Origin: Elephas maximus indicus
Taxonomy: Eukaryota > Chordata > Mammalia > Proboscidea > Elephantidae
Direction of reading: 5' to 3'
Length of the DNA: 64,000 nt
Assembly (NCBI RefSeq): GCF_024166365.1
Contig: NC_064831.1
Coordinates: forward strand, 85,386,268-85,450,267
The notes beneath the pieces were generated by a model. That model worked only from the letters and a program-made list of their open reading frames with translations. It was not told the origin of the DNA and searched no databases. Positions 46,501-57,900 of this stretch are shown one piece after another. Each line of letters opens with the position of its first letter. The stretch's first letter is position 1. The position numbers were made by a program, and so were the translations under genes.

Positions 46501-47794
46501 AGAATTTCCAAAGAGCAACTGCAGGGCATTAACCTCCAAATGGGGGCCCTCTTTTTAGCATGTAGCCCAGGCTGAGTGCACTGGTTCCAAGCCCGGAAAG
46601 CCACTCCTGGTGGAGGATAAAGGTGGCAGGTGTGAGGTGGTAGACAATGTCCTTTCAGTGGTGTTCAGGAAATTAGCCATTGTTGGTTCTAGGTGGGAAT
46701 CAATCAGGTACTAGAAGTCTCAGTGAAGTTGAAAATCTGATGCAATTGGAATATGGAGTGAGAAAGAGCTGAAAAGTTAGGAAGAATGAACTGTAAAAGT
46801 CAGACATTTTTGTGACTGATTCAGGAGGCGGAAGTGAAATAAGAGCAAAGAATTCTATGTTTGTGGAAGCGAAGGAGTCATGAAGATGGTTATCAGATCA
46901 GTTGTCCACAGGGGCCTTGTCTTCTTCCTCTCTTCCTGGTTCTCCTTCAGGCCCCATCCTCCTCTCCATTACTCAGATTGCTGCAGAAAGTCAGGGGAAA
47001 AATTGATTGACAATGTTTTAACTTAATAGTATTTCTAACCATTTCCTATGGCTCCCAACATGTACATACAACAATCATCAATTTGCACGAGCTGAGTAAG
47101 TGAAAACTTCCCCTGAAGCTAAAATATCACGGAACTACTTTATTTTGTTTCAAAAAGGAATCACAAATGTGGTCTTGGAGACACATAAATGCAATAATTT
47201 CTTATTTGTGTCTCTTTTTTTTGTATCTCTAAAGGCAAAATGGAAATTTGAACATGCCCAGTAAATGTAACCTGTGTATTTAAGAGAGCAGAGAAAATGC
47301 TTTAAAATATTTAAACTATATAATGGCATAGCAGGCATTCATATAACACCTTCTGTGTAGAAAGTGAGATAAGAGCATTGTACCGTATTATTTTCTCAGC
47401 TTATGCTATATATTAAATTTGTTTTAGGCAGAGTTGATCAGTAGCACATATAACAAATATGTCTAGCTAGGGCAAAGTCTACTGCGAAAAAGTTGTTTCT
47501 AATACTCTTTGAAAATTTCTTCTTGCCTAACTCCATTCAATTAGCAAAATACTGGGAAGATATATCTGAGAGAGTATTAAATGCAAGACAAACTACTACA
47601 TAACTTTAAGAAATACATGAATGTTAAGAAACCATGATTTCACTTTTACATTTTTAAAAACAATGCTCCTTATCAAATGGCAATTAAGGTTTATATTTCA
47701 CAGTTCATCTTTGCCTGTAGGTGAAAACATTTTACTTAAAGAGAAGCTGGAAGGTCCACCTGAACTCCAAATATTTAGAGCTTAATGTTGAAAA
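43512..47794. other. Long unassigned segment
   Basis: No SINE, RTE or L1 recognised with confidence. 43880-44470 reads LTR-like ('gggagagactttattcagga') and 45170-46080 reads like a diverged ancient repeat, but I cannot name either. 46090-46560 includes several overlapping open frames (46094-46360, 46192-46386, 46239-46532) that reflect locally higher GC and lack domains. A/T runs occur at 43870-43891 and 46156-46169. Confidence 0.35.
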
Positions 47795-47834
47795 GAATCC
47801 CCAGGTGATGCGAATGGTTCAAGCACTTGGATGC
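47795..47834 (+). mobile_element. AfroSINE 5' part, split by an LTR
   Basis: 'gaatccccaggtgatgcgaa' then 'tggttcaagcacttgg' is a diverged AfroSINE head of the long-body type. It is interrupted after gatgc (47830-47834) and resumes at 48380. Confidence 0.8.
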
Positions 47835-48379
47835 TGTCATGGATTGAATTGTGTCCCCCCCAAAATAGCTGTCAACTTAGCTGGGCCATGAGTCCCAGTA
47901 TTGTGTGATTGTCCACCATTTTATGTGATTTTCCTCTGTGTTGTAAATACTGTCACTATGATGAAACGAGATGGATTGGTGGCAGTTATATTGATTTTTG
48001 AGAAGTAGATCTCCAGACCTTTTTTCTGAGATGCCTCTGGGTTTACAACATTAGTGTCTTAAGCCAATCTCTTTGAGATATAAAAGACAAAAGCGAGCAG
48101 AGAAACGGGGGGACCTCATACCACCAAGAAAACAGTGCCGGGAGCCGAGTACATCCTTTGGACCTGAGGTTCCTGCGCTCAGATGCTCCCAGACCAAGGG
48201 AAGACTGATGCATCACAAGGACCTTCCTCCAGAGCTGACAGAGAGAGAAAACCTTCCCCTGGTGCTTGTGCCCTGAATTTGGACTTCTAGCCTACTGGAC
48301 TGTGAGAGAATAAACTTCTCTTTGTTAAAGCCATTCACTTGTGGTATTTTTGTTATAGCAGCACTAGATGACTAAGACA
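47835..48379 (+). mobile_element. Solo MaLR-type LTR inserted in an AfroSINE
   Basis: Starts tgtcatgg and ends ctaagaca, so it has the TG...CA ends of an LTR. A 5-bp perfect TSD (gatgc) lies at 47830-47834 and 48380-48384. Internal wording: 'attgaattgtgtccccccca', 'ggacctcataccaccaagaa', 'tttggacttctagcctactg', 'gaataaacttctctttgtta', 'gcactagatgactaagaca'. The frame 48073-48276 is non-coding LTR. The 545-bp length and 5-bp TSD fit ERVL-MaLR. Confidence 0.9.
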
Positions 48380-48552
48380 GATGCTAACTGAAAAGTTGAA
48401 GGTTTGAGTCTACCCAGAGGCACCTCAGAAAAAAGGTCTGGAGATCTACTTCTCAAAAATCAACCCCTGAAATCTCAATGGAACACAGTTCTACGCTGAC
48501 ATACACGGAGTCACCGTAAGACAGAATCCATTGCAACTTTTTTTTTTTTTGG
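48380..48552 (+). mobile_element. AfroSINE 3' part, split by an LTR
   Basis: Resumes the SINE of 47795: 'gatgctaactgaaaagttga', 'cacctcagaaaaaaggtctg', 'gagatctacttctcaaaaat', 'ggaacacagttctacgctga' and a T-run end. Long-body type. Confidence 0.88.
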
Positions 48553-49020
48553 TGAGGGGGGTGTTGAAAATCATTTGTTAAATGAAGGCATAGAATTCTG
48601 CTACAGCGTATTTTTTCTGAGTGGTAGCAGGTTAAAAATGCCCAGTCTAAGCCCAAGTAACCAAGAGGGGAGAGCACAGTGCAGTGTTAAGAAAGAATGG
48701 GTGATAATATCTCTGTTTAATTGGTATAAATACATGAGTTACACCTGGCTGGACTCTCTCCCACCAGCTTTCTGCCATTAGTGAAAGTGTAGTCAGACAT
48801 TTCAGCTGGAGATTTTGAAGATAAGAAGAAAGTGGAAGACAGCACTTGATGGGCTCCTGGACCATTTGAAGACCGTCTCAATTCCTAAGTGTGACCTTGT
48901 GGCTGAACTTTTCTGATGATGTGAGAAGCTGGTAGGGACCTGCCAGCAATTCCTATTCTGCCAGAGGATCACAGGTTCATAGCTTCTCTTAGTGCTGTGA
49001 TTGAATTGATGTTCTAAGTA

Positions 49021-49232
49021 TCCGAAGTCCTTGGGTGGTACAAAGAGTTAAACCACTCAATTGCTAACAGAAAGTTTGCTGGTTCAAGTCCACCTACAGA
49101 CTCCTCAAAAGAAAGGACTGGCCATGTACTTTTGAAAAAATTAACCATTGAAAACCCCGTGGAGCACAGTTCTACTCTGACACACACGGGGCCACCATGC
49201 ATTGGAATCAACTCGAAGGCAGCTCTTTCTGG
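49021..49232 (+). mobile_element. AfroSINE, long-body type, with TSD
   Basis: 'agtccttgggtggtacaaag', 'gctggttcaagtccacctac', 'agaaaggactggccatgtac', 'accattgaaaaccccgtgga' and 'accatgcattggaatcaact'. A TSD of at least 8 bp (tctaagta) lies at 49013-49020 and 49233-49240. Confidence 0.92.
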
Positions 49233-49240
49233 TCTAAGTA

Positions 49241-50214
49241 GCGACTTATCCTTTGGATTTCAAAATACATGTAGTAACAACTCAAACAACAACAAAAAGC
49301 TGCTTAGTGGAAGATTCTTAATGCTCCTGTTTTCTGGATCTCTGCTCTGCTAAATGATTGGGTTCCTGTAGAGAAAAATAAAATATCATTCAAATTTTTA
49401 ATCAAAGTGCAAGTCATTATATTCAGGTGGTGTTTGATTCAGGGTAAATATGCGTTAATATAGATTGTATAATCAAAAACTTTTTTAAGAAACAGGTTTA
49501 AAACATATGCTAAAATTCGTACTCTTAAAATAAGGATTTTTCAAAGTGTATCATTTCAGCTTTAAGCAATGTGCTTTCTATTCGCCTCATAGGAGCGGGA
49601 AAGATCCATCAAATCATCTGACATTAGGGGTTTAAGTGCAAGTGAATCCTTCTTAGCTCATTCCAGTGGTTCCAATCTGGCCAAGAATTTGCATCTCGGC
49701 ACCATTAGACGGCCTGGAGTTCTTAATTACCAAACAAATGGAAAGTTGCCGCCTGGTGCTGACAGCTCCTTTGTGTATCATTCTTCACAGGACATGAATG
49801 ATTAGTGGAATTTTTCCAACACAGTCAGAGTTGTTTACTGATGGAATTAAAAATGAAATTGGCAAGGTCCTAGTACGAAGATATTTGGTATAATGTCATC
49901 AACCTGCCTGGCTCACCAGATGAAAAAAGGAACAATTAGCAATGGCTGTGAGCAGTTCTGGATAGTCTTCGAGCTTGGTCCCAAATGAAAGTCATCTTTA
50001 TTTGAATTTATGTTGGGGAAGGTACTGACATCCAGCAGCTTTTGACTGTGGATTACTAACATCGGTGACAGGGCCTGTGTCCTGATGAATGCACACTGCC
50101 CAGGTAAGTAGAAAGATGGCATCTTTCCAAAGCCTGAGTCAGAGTCTGATCAAGGTCCAGATCTCTGCATATCAATCTCCATCACTCTAGAAGTCCCAAC
50201 ATATTATGGCAGAA
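49241..50214. other. Single-copy-looking segment; candidate regulatory DNA at 49540-49870
   Basis: No repeat or exon recognised. 49540-49870 contains a TTAATTA core near 49717, 'gctgacagct' near 49757-49766 and 'cctttgtg' near 49768. These fit homeodomain, TALE-type and SOX/TCF-type sites but occur by chance at some rate. Confidence 0.4.
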
Positions 50215-50445
50215 GTTTAGTTTACAGTGGGTGGTCAAGGCATCGGGGAGGACAATGACCTGGAAGGGGATGAATGGTTATCCCGAATTTTATGAGAGAT
50301 TATTGCCTGACATAATGGTTGAAGATAAGCCCCTAGATTGGAAAGATCATGAAGATGGTGCAGAACTGGGTGATGTTTTCTTTTATGTTATACAGATGGT
50401 TTCCATGAGTTGGAGGTGACTCAACATCAACTAGCAGCAATAATT
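50215..50445 (+). mobile_element. Internally deleted RTE remnant
   Basis: 50290-50350 ('ttgcctgacataatggttga' then 'agataagcccctagattgga') matches RTE about 230-290 bases from its 5' end. From about 50355 it matches the last 100 bases of RTE ('ggtgcagaactgggtgatgt', 'ccatgagttggaggtgactc'). The 5' part 50215-50289 is not recognisable as RTE. The joining point differs from that at 13985-14443. Confidence 0.6.
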
Positions 50446-50535
50446 TTATGAGGAGTCATGGCTTTGGAGACAGAATCTTTGTACTTATTTAAGTAAAGAA
50501 GAAATGGTTACGTCTAAAAGCACAAATAAACCCTT

Positions 50536-50802
50536 TGTCTTCAATTCAATTCGGACTCATGGTGACTCCAAGGGTTATATAGTACAGCTACTCCATAGGG
50601 TTTTCTTGGCCGTAATCTTCATTCTGTGGTATATAGGGTCACTATGAGTTGGAACTGACTCGATGGCACCTGACAATAACAACAATCTTCATGTGAAGCA
50701 GATCTCCAAGTCTTTCCTCCAAAGTGCTCCTGGGTGGCTTTGCACTAGCAACCTTTAGGCTTTGCACTAGCAACCTGGGTGGCTTTGCACCAGCAACCTT
50801 TT
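50536..50802 (-). mobile_element. AfroSINE with nested RTE scrap and small tandem repeat
   Basis: Reverse-complement SINE: 'tcaattcggactcatggtga', 'ctactccatagggttttctt', then after an insertion 'gtgaagcagatctccaagtc' and 'ctcctgggtggctttgcact'. A short RTE 3' end interrupts it at 50623-50693. At 50732-50800 the unit 'ggctttgcactagcaacct' is present three times with small changes, a local tandem expansion. Confidence 0.85.
50623..50693 (+). mobile_element. 71-bp RTE 3' end with TSD, nested in an AfroSINE
   Basis: 'tatagggtcactatgagttg', 'gaactgactcgatggcacct' and 'gacaataacaac' are the RTE tail. It is flanked by a 9-bp perfect TSD (aatcttcat) at 50614-50622 and 50694-50702. Confidence 0.88.
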
Positions 50803-52734
50803 CATCCTGTGTCTAGTAGCTTCTTGCCAGAATACTGCAAAACTGATGACAGTTCTGACTCAGCTCTATTATCCTCCTCACCAAAATGTCTGCCCCAACT
50901 CCATAACAAATATCATTTCGGGCTTTCTTTTTCTCTGTTAAGAGTACCTGTAAAGAATTCTCCTTCTTTAATTATTTCCAAAATTGACAGGGACCTCTGT
51001 AGTGTGGTGATAAAGAAGAAATTATGAGTCCAGGGATCCAGGCACTTGGCTGTGACAATGTAGATGACATTGGTGCCTAGATATTAGAGCCGGGAATCAG
51101 CTAAAGTGTTAGAAAGTAGCCTGTGAATTTATAGTCATTGTTTCCATGATGTAAAACTGATCACACCAAATATACCAAGAGCCAACAATCTTGCATACTT
51201 CATTGGTGAATAATCAATGCTGCCATTTTTTCAATTAATGAAACTAACTTTGACACATGCAGATAAAAGCTGTGAATGTTTCTGTTAACACTTTTGATTG
51301 GAACTAGTGGTCCTCTGACTTGTAATGTGTGCCTTCCTTCAGCCAAGTCAGTTTGTAGTGTAATGTATAGAACTTACAAATTGGTATTGATTCTGTATAT
51401 ATTCTATCCAAGGACACACATTTTTAACTCTACTTTTTGGAAGAGATTTTCCCAGTATTTGCTGGAGTGCACTCTGGTTCCTGAGTATTATGTATGAGTC
51501 ATCATGGAAAAAGCTGAATCAGTGTAGGTTCAGGCTTCCGGGATATAGTCAACAAGCTAAGTTTTCCCAAAGAGTTTCTGAGAAAACAACTGTTGCACAT
51601 CACTGTCTTTGCAGCACTTTTACCTACAAGTTAGAACATACTCTGGGCTGAGATAAAGAATACATCGCCATCAGTGTATTAAACTACCTGGCATTGTTGT
51701 GTTGAGCCTTGGACAAGAAAGCAAATAAGCTCTCAGAAGATAACGACTGATTTGTGTGTAGTCATGCCAACCTAGTGCCAGGTAAGATTCATGCTTGGAA
51801 AACGTTATTGATGCTGTTGGTAGTGTGAATAACAGGATATCATCAGACAGTGTTCCATTAATTTCAATTGACAGTAAGTCCTGCCAAGTGTACTGGATAC
51901 CGTTCCATGTTGCTTTCCTGTTGCCTCTTAAAATCAGTTCAAAGTGAAGAATGCAAAAGACACAGTTTGGTCTTTCTAAGAGCTCCCTATGACTATTCTG
52001 CATTTTCCCTGTGCAGACCACACTTTCTGTGAGTAAGCTGGTATATTTTCACAGTTTTACCTATTCCACCCAAAGTGCTGGGGCACCATGTAAGCAGGCA
52101 GATGCCAGGGTGATGAGCTAGAAATCCACATAGATGAACCTTCTCCATTAGAATGTGGTCCCAGTTTGGAAAGGGATGTGTGAGTTTTCTCAGTATGTTT
52201 CCAACACTGTCAGAGACATATAATCAATCCCCCTGGGAGCACAGAAGGAATAGCATATCGCCAAGTGTGTCTAATCACCAGGGGAGTAATTATTTTATAA
52301 TAACCACATCCTTTCTTTGTGTTATCTTATGATTGTTTTGTAACTACAAATGGCTTGGGCAAGCAGGGTGTGAAGCAAAAAAAAAAAAAATGTGTCAGGA
52401 AGGATAGATTTTACATTCTTTCCTAACTCAAAATTCAACTGGTTTTAGCATAACCTTTAAATGTTGGCTCCTGGCTGGAATGAGGTGAATATACACAACC
52501 AATTAAGCAGAGATTGGGGGAGCATGGGGCCATGGTTCCTTTCCTTTGGATTTGTAGATTCTGGTGAGTAATAATTTAAGAGATGATGTTAAGAACCAAA
52601 TAATTTTCAGCAGATCACAAACAAGTGATGAATTGATCCTTGAAGTGAGATGCTCAGATAACAGGATTACAATCCATTTAAGGTACATGAAAATCAAACC
52701 CAATTAAGATCTGAGAACCTTGATACAGCACATA
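50803..52734. other. Single-copy-looking segment
   Basis: No repeat family or exon recognised, apart from an A run at 52377-52391. The minus frame 51671-52021 (116 codons) has no known domain, in-frame splice signals or homologue I recognise. Confidence 0.4.
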
Positions 52735-52739
52735 AGAGC

Positions 52740-52975
52740 TTGGTATTTGGGAGGACTGAACACAACTCTACAACTTATTAGCTGTGTGACTTGGGAACTT
52801 TTACTTAACTCTCTGAAGTTCTATTTCTTCATTAGTTAAATGGAATAATAATATTTAATGCACAGTTATGGTAGGAATTAAGTCTGGTAATCTATGTAAC
52901 TGAAAAGCATATGCATGGAACATAGTGAGGACTCAATAAATTGGCAATATTATTGCCATTATTATAACATTATCA
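52740..52975 (+). mobile_element. MIR, near full length
   Basis: Clear MIR order: 'cttattagctgtgtgacttg', 'cttaactctctgaagttcta', 'tttcttcattagttaaatgg', 'aataataatatttaatgcac' and 'gtgaggactcaataaattgg'. Confidence 0.88.
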
Positions 52976-53699
52976 TAATTATTGCATGAAACCTCTGGCA
53001 CTTCATTCAGTATTCCACACTGAATGGCCTGGAATCTTCTTTTGTAGAAGTAACCAAGTTGACTAAATGCTATATTTAAAGAATTGCACATGTGTGTATG
53101 AGAGCATATGTGTGCAGGTATCTGTGTGTGTGTAGTAGAAATGGGGAGGTAGATTTGAGACTTTCCATGACTCGACACTCTTCAGGGTTTTGTGATCCTG
53201 GAGATACAGAGCTGAGGCCTCTGGAATAAAAAGCCAGTGTGCTATCATCTCCAGTGATTCCATACGATATATAAGTCAGGAAGAGAGGGAAATGAACCAT
53301 TCTTTGAACTTATTACTCCCTGAGCTAATCGCCCACAGTGAACTCTTCTGGTTTACTTTTCTCTTCCTGCCACAACTAAGTTTTCTCAGATGTTCTACAA
53401 CCATGAGTCTCCTGTCTTGTTTTGTACGTTTGTTTACTGTCAAACTTGAAACACTTATGAGAAGCCTATAGAGAAGACTCAAGGCTAAACATTAAGTATA
53501 AGCATTTAGAAGCTCTCCATCGAGGAGGAGAAAGGAAGCCTGATAGCTACCTTCTTTGAGAAGATGTGCTGCCTTCTTCCCCAGCTAAATGAGGGGAGTT
53601 GACAGGAGAAACAATCTTGGTAGATAGGATTAGGTAAGAAGAAGGAATTGGTGAATTTTCCAGTGTGTCAAATTTTCAAAAAATTGTACTGGACCAAAC
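52976..53699. other. Unassigned; short TG repeat
   Basis: Contains a TG-rich stretch at 53088-53132. Overlapping minus frames at 52933-53300 translate this repeat and are not genes. Confidence 0.4.
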
Positions 53700-53885
53700 T
53701 ATTATTTGCTCTGTGAACTTGGGAAGGTTATTTAACTTTCTTGTGATTCAACTCTCACTGTATGAAATAGGAATAATAATAATACCTAATTTATGCATTT
53801 GTTGTGAGGACTAAATGAGTCTATTTTTGATAAAACACTTAGAACAGCACCTGGCACAAAGTAAAAGCTATACAAGTATTTGTTG
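53700..53885 (+). mobile_element. MIR
   Basis: 'tctgtgaacttgggaaggtt', 'atttaactttcttgtgattc', 'ataggaataataataatacc', 'ttgtgaggactaaatgagtc' and 'agcacctggcacaaagtaaa'. Confidence 0.85.
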
Positions 53886-53962
53886 AACAAATAACAACTG
53901 AATGAATAAAGTTGGAGAATATAATTGTTTTGTATGTTATCATTTTTCTTTCTACAAAATGT

Positions 53963-53984
53963 ACATATATATATATATATATAA
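53963..53984. repeat. (AT)n microsatellite at the 3' end of an RTE
   Basis: About 11 AT units abutting the tail of the antisense RTE at 53985. It may have been the target site or may have grown from it. Confidence 0.85.
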
Positions 53985-54700
53985 TTGTTGTTAGCTGTCA
54001 TTGAGTCTGTTCCTAATCATAGGAGCCCTATGTACAACAGAATGAAACACTGCCTGGTCCTGAGCCATCCTCGGAATCATTGCTATGGTTGAACCCCATT
54101 GTTGCAGCCTGTGTCAGTCCATCTCATTGAGTATCTTCCTCTTTTTCACTGACCCTTTACTTTACCAAGCATGTTGTTCTTCTCCAGGGACTAGTCCCTC
54201 CTGATAACATGTCCAAAGTATGTGAGATGAAGCCTCACCATCTTTGCTTCTTAGGAGCATTCTAGCTGTACTTCTTCCAAGACAGATTTGTTCATTCTTC
54301 TGGCAGTCCATGGTGTATTCAATATTCTTCTTTGGTCAGTTCTTTGGTCTTCCTTATTCATTGTCCAGCTTTTACATGTGCATGAGGCCACTGAAAATAC
54401 CATGGCTTGGTTCAAGAGCACTTTAGTCCTCAAGGTGAAATCTTTGCTTTTTAACACATTATAAAGGTCTTTTGCAGCAGATTTACCCAATGCAATAAAC
54501 TGTTTTTTTTCTTGACTGCTGCTTCTCTGAGCATTGATTACAAATCCAAGTAAAATGAAGTCCTTGACAACTTTCATATTTGCTTGTTTATCAAGATGTT
54601 GCTTATTGGTAGTTATGAGGATTTTTGTTTTCTTTATGTTAAGGTATATATATATTTTTTTATAGTCCATACTGAAGGCTGTATGTACTTTTGATCTTTA
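53985..54700 (-). mobile_element. 5'-truncated RTE LINE
   Basis: Minus-strand copy of the last 720 bases of RTE. 3' tail 'ttgttgttagctgtcattga'; then 'acagaatgaaacactgcctg', 'ctagtccctcctgataacat', 'cttccaagacagatttgttc', 'accatggcttggttcaagag' and, at the 5' end, 'ccatactgaaggctgtatgt'. The frame 54251-54670 (minus, 139 codons) is the RT C-terminal region (KTKIL and ESWTMNKEDQR-like motifs). Confidence 0.92.
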
Positions 54701-54733
54701 AAATGATTTTATTATTTTTAATGCAATTAATAA

Positions 54734-54906
54734 ATTACTTAGATTTCTTGGTAAAAAAATTTATTCATTCTTCAATGCATAATTCTTGTATTTTATATAT
54801 GTATACACATATGCATATATGTATGAATATATGTGTATACATATAAAGTACAAGAATTTATGCATTGAAGAATGAATAAATTTTTTTACTAAGAAATCTA
54901 AATAAT
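54734..54906. repeat. Long inverted repeat (hairpin), 77-bp arms
   Basis: The left arm 54734-54810 is the reverse complement of the right arm 54831-54906, apart from one 2-base gap, one 1-base gap and three transitions. The loop is about 20 bases. A direct copy of the right arm recurs at 58142-58210. Between the right arm and the RTE is a 22-base perfect palindrome at 54911-54932. No mobile-element family is recognised. Confidence 0.9.
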
Positions 54907-54938
54907 ATGTATTCATACATATATGTATGAATATAAAT

Positions 54939-57900
54939 CCCCCACGTGTCTGTCAGTTCGTCCTACTGTGGGGGCTTGTGTGTTGCTGTGATGCTGAAAG
55001 CTATGCCACTGGTATTCAGACACTAACAGGGTCACCCAGGGAGGACAGGTTTCAGCTGAGCTTCCAGACTAAGACAGACTAGGAAGAAGGACCCGGCAGT
55101 CTACTTCTGAAAAGCATTAGCCAGTGAAAACTTTATGAATAGCAGCGGAACATTGTCTGATATAGTGCTGGAAGATGAGCCCCCCAGGTTGGAAGACACT
55201 CAAAAGATGACTGGGGAAGAGCTGCCTCCTCAAAGTAAAGTCGACCTTAATGACGTGGATGGTGTAAAGCTTCCGGGACCTTCATTTGCTGATGTGGCAT
55301 GACTCAAAATGAGAAGAAACAGCTGCAAAAGTCCATTAATAATAGGAACCTGGAATGTACGAAGCACGAATCTAGGAAAATTGGAAATCGTCAAAAATGA
55401 AATGGAATGCATAAATATCGATATCCTAGGCATTAGTGAGCTGAAATGGATGGGTATTGGCAATTTAGAATCAGACAATCATATAGTCTATTATGCTGGG
55501 AATGACAACTTGAAGAGGAATGCTGTTGGATTCACCTTCTGAAAGAACGTTTCAAGGCCTATCCAAAAGTACAACACTGTCAGTGATAGGATAATATCCA
55601 TATGCCTACAAGGAAGACCAGTTAATACAACTATTATTCAAATTTACACACCAACCACTAGGGCCAAAGATGAAGAAATAGAAGACTTTTATCAGCTGCT
55701 GCAGTCTGAAATTGGTCGAACATGCAATCAAGATACATTGATAATTACTGGTGATTGGAATGAGAAAGTTGGTAGTTGGAAAATATGGCCTTGATGATAG
55801 GAACAATGCCAGAGATCGAATGATAGAAATTTGCAAGACCAACGACTTCTTCATGGCAAATACCTTCTTTCACCAACATAAATGGCTACTATACACAAGA
55901 ACCTCACCAGATGGAACACACAGAAATCAAATTGACTACATCTGTGGAAAGAGACCATGGAAAAGCTCAATATCTTCAGTCAGAAGAAGGCCAGGGGCCG
56001 ACTGTGGAACAGACCATCAATTGTTCATATGCAAGTTCAAGCTGAAACTGAAGAAAATCAGAGCAAGTCCACGAGAGCCAAAATATGACTTTCAGTATAT
56101 CCCACCTGAATTTAGAGACCATCTCGAGAATAGATTTGATGCATTGAACACTACTGACTGAAGACCAGATGAGTTGTGGAATGACATCAAGGATATCATA
56201 CATGAAGAAAGCAAGAGGTCATTGAAAAGACAGGAAAGAAAGAAAAGACCAAGATGGATGTTGGAGGAGACTCTGAAACTTGATCTCAAATGTCAAGCAG
56301 CTAAAGCAAAAGGAAGAATTACTGAAGAAAGAGAACTAAACAGAAGATTTCAAAGCGTGGCGCAGGAAGACAAAGTAAAGTATTATAATAACGTGCAAAG
56401 AGCTGGAGATAGAAAACCAAAAGGGAAGAACACGCTCGGCGTTTCTCAAGCCAAAAGAACTGAAGAAAAAACTCAAGTCTTGAGTTGCAATACTGAGGGA
56501 TTTTATGGGGAAAATATTACACGACACAGGAAGCATCAAAAGAAGATGGAAGGAATGCATGGAGTCATTACACCAAAAAGAATTAGTCGATGTTCAACCA
56601 TTTGAAGAGGTTGGCATATGATCTGGAACCGCTGGTACTGAAGGAAGAAGTCCAAGCTCCTCTGAAGGCATTGGCGAAAAACAAGGCTCCAGGAATTGAT
56701 GGAATATCAATTGAGATGTTTCAACAAACAGATGCAGCACTGGAGGTGCTCACTTGTCTATGTCAAGAAATATGGAAGACAGCTTCCTGGCCAAGTGATT
56801 GGAGGAGATCCATATTTATGCCTATTCTCAAGAAAGGTGATCCAACTGAATGTGGAAATTATAGAATAATATCATTAATATCACACTCAAGCAAAATTTC
56901 GCTGAAGATCATTCAAAAATGGCTGCAGGGAACTGCCAGAAATTCAGGCTGGTTTCCGAAGAGGATGTGGACCCAGGGATATCATTGCTGATGTCAGAGG
57001 GATCCTGGCTGAAAGCAGAGAATACCAGAAGGATGTTTACCTGTGTTTTATTGATTCTGCAAAGGCATTCGACTGTGTGGATCATAACAAATTATGGATA
57101 ACGGTGTGAAGAATGGGAATTCAGGAACACTTAATTGTTCCCATGAGGAACCTTTACATAGATCAAAAGGCAGTTGTTCCGATAGAACAAGGGGTTACTG
57201 ACTGGTTTGAAGTCAGGAAAGGCGTGCGTCAGGGTTGTATTCTTTCACCATACTTATTTAATCTGTATGCTGAACAAATAATATGAGAAGCTGGACTATA
57301 TGAAGAAGATCAGGGCATCAGGATTGGAGGAAGACTCATAAATAACCTGCATTATGCAGATGACACAACCTTGCTTGCTGAAAGTGAAGAGGACTTGAAG
57401 CACTTACTAATGAAAATCAAAGACCACAGCCTTCAGTATGGATTGCACCTCAACATAAAGAAAACAAAAATCCTCACAACTGGACCAATGAGCAACATCA
57501 TGATAAAGGGAGAAAAGATTGAAGTTGTCAAGGATTTCATTTTACTTGGATACACTATCAACAGCCATGGAAGCAGCAGTCAAGAAATCAAAAGACCCAT
57601 TGCATTGGATAAATCTGCTGCAAAGGACCCCTTTGAAGTGCTGAAGAGCAAAGACGTCACCTTGGAGACTAAGGTGTGCCTAACCCAAGCCATGGTATTT
57701 TCAATCGCATCATATGAATGTGAAAGCTGGACAATGAATAAGGAAGACCGAAGAAGAATTGATGCCTTTGAATTGTGGTGTTGGCGAAGACTATTGAATA
57801 TACCATGGAGTGCCAAAAGAACAAACAAATCTGTCTTGGAAGAAGTACAACCAGAATGCTCCTTAGAAGCAAGGGTGGTGAGACTGTGTCTTACATACTT

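Noticed and set aside
46094-46532. Cluster of overlapping frames on both strands
   Set aside because: Frames overlap in several phases, a sign of locally higher GC with few stops, not coding selection.
50732-50800. CRISPR-like short repeats
   Set aside because: Only three imperfect units, no spacers of regular length, inside a mammalian SINE.
51671-52021. 116-codon minus frame as a gene
   Set aside because: No recognised family, no convincing start context or exon signals.
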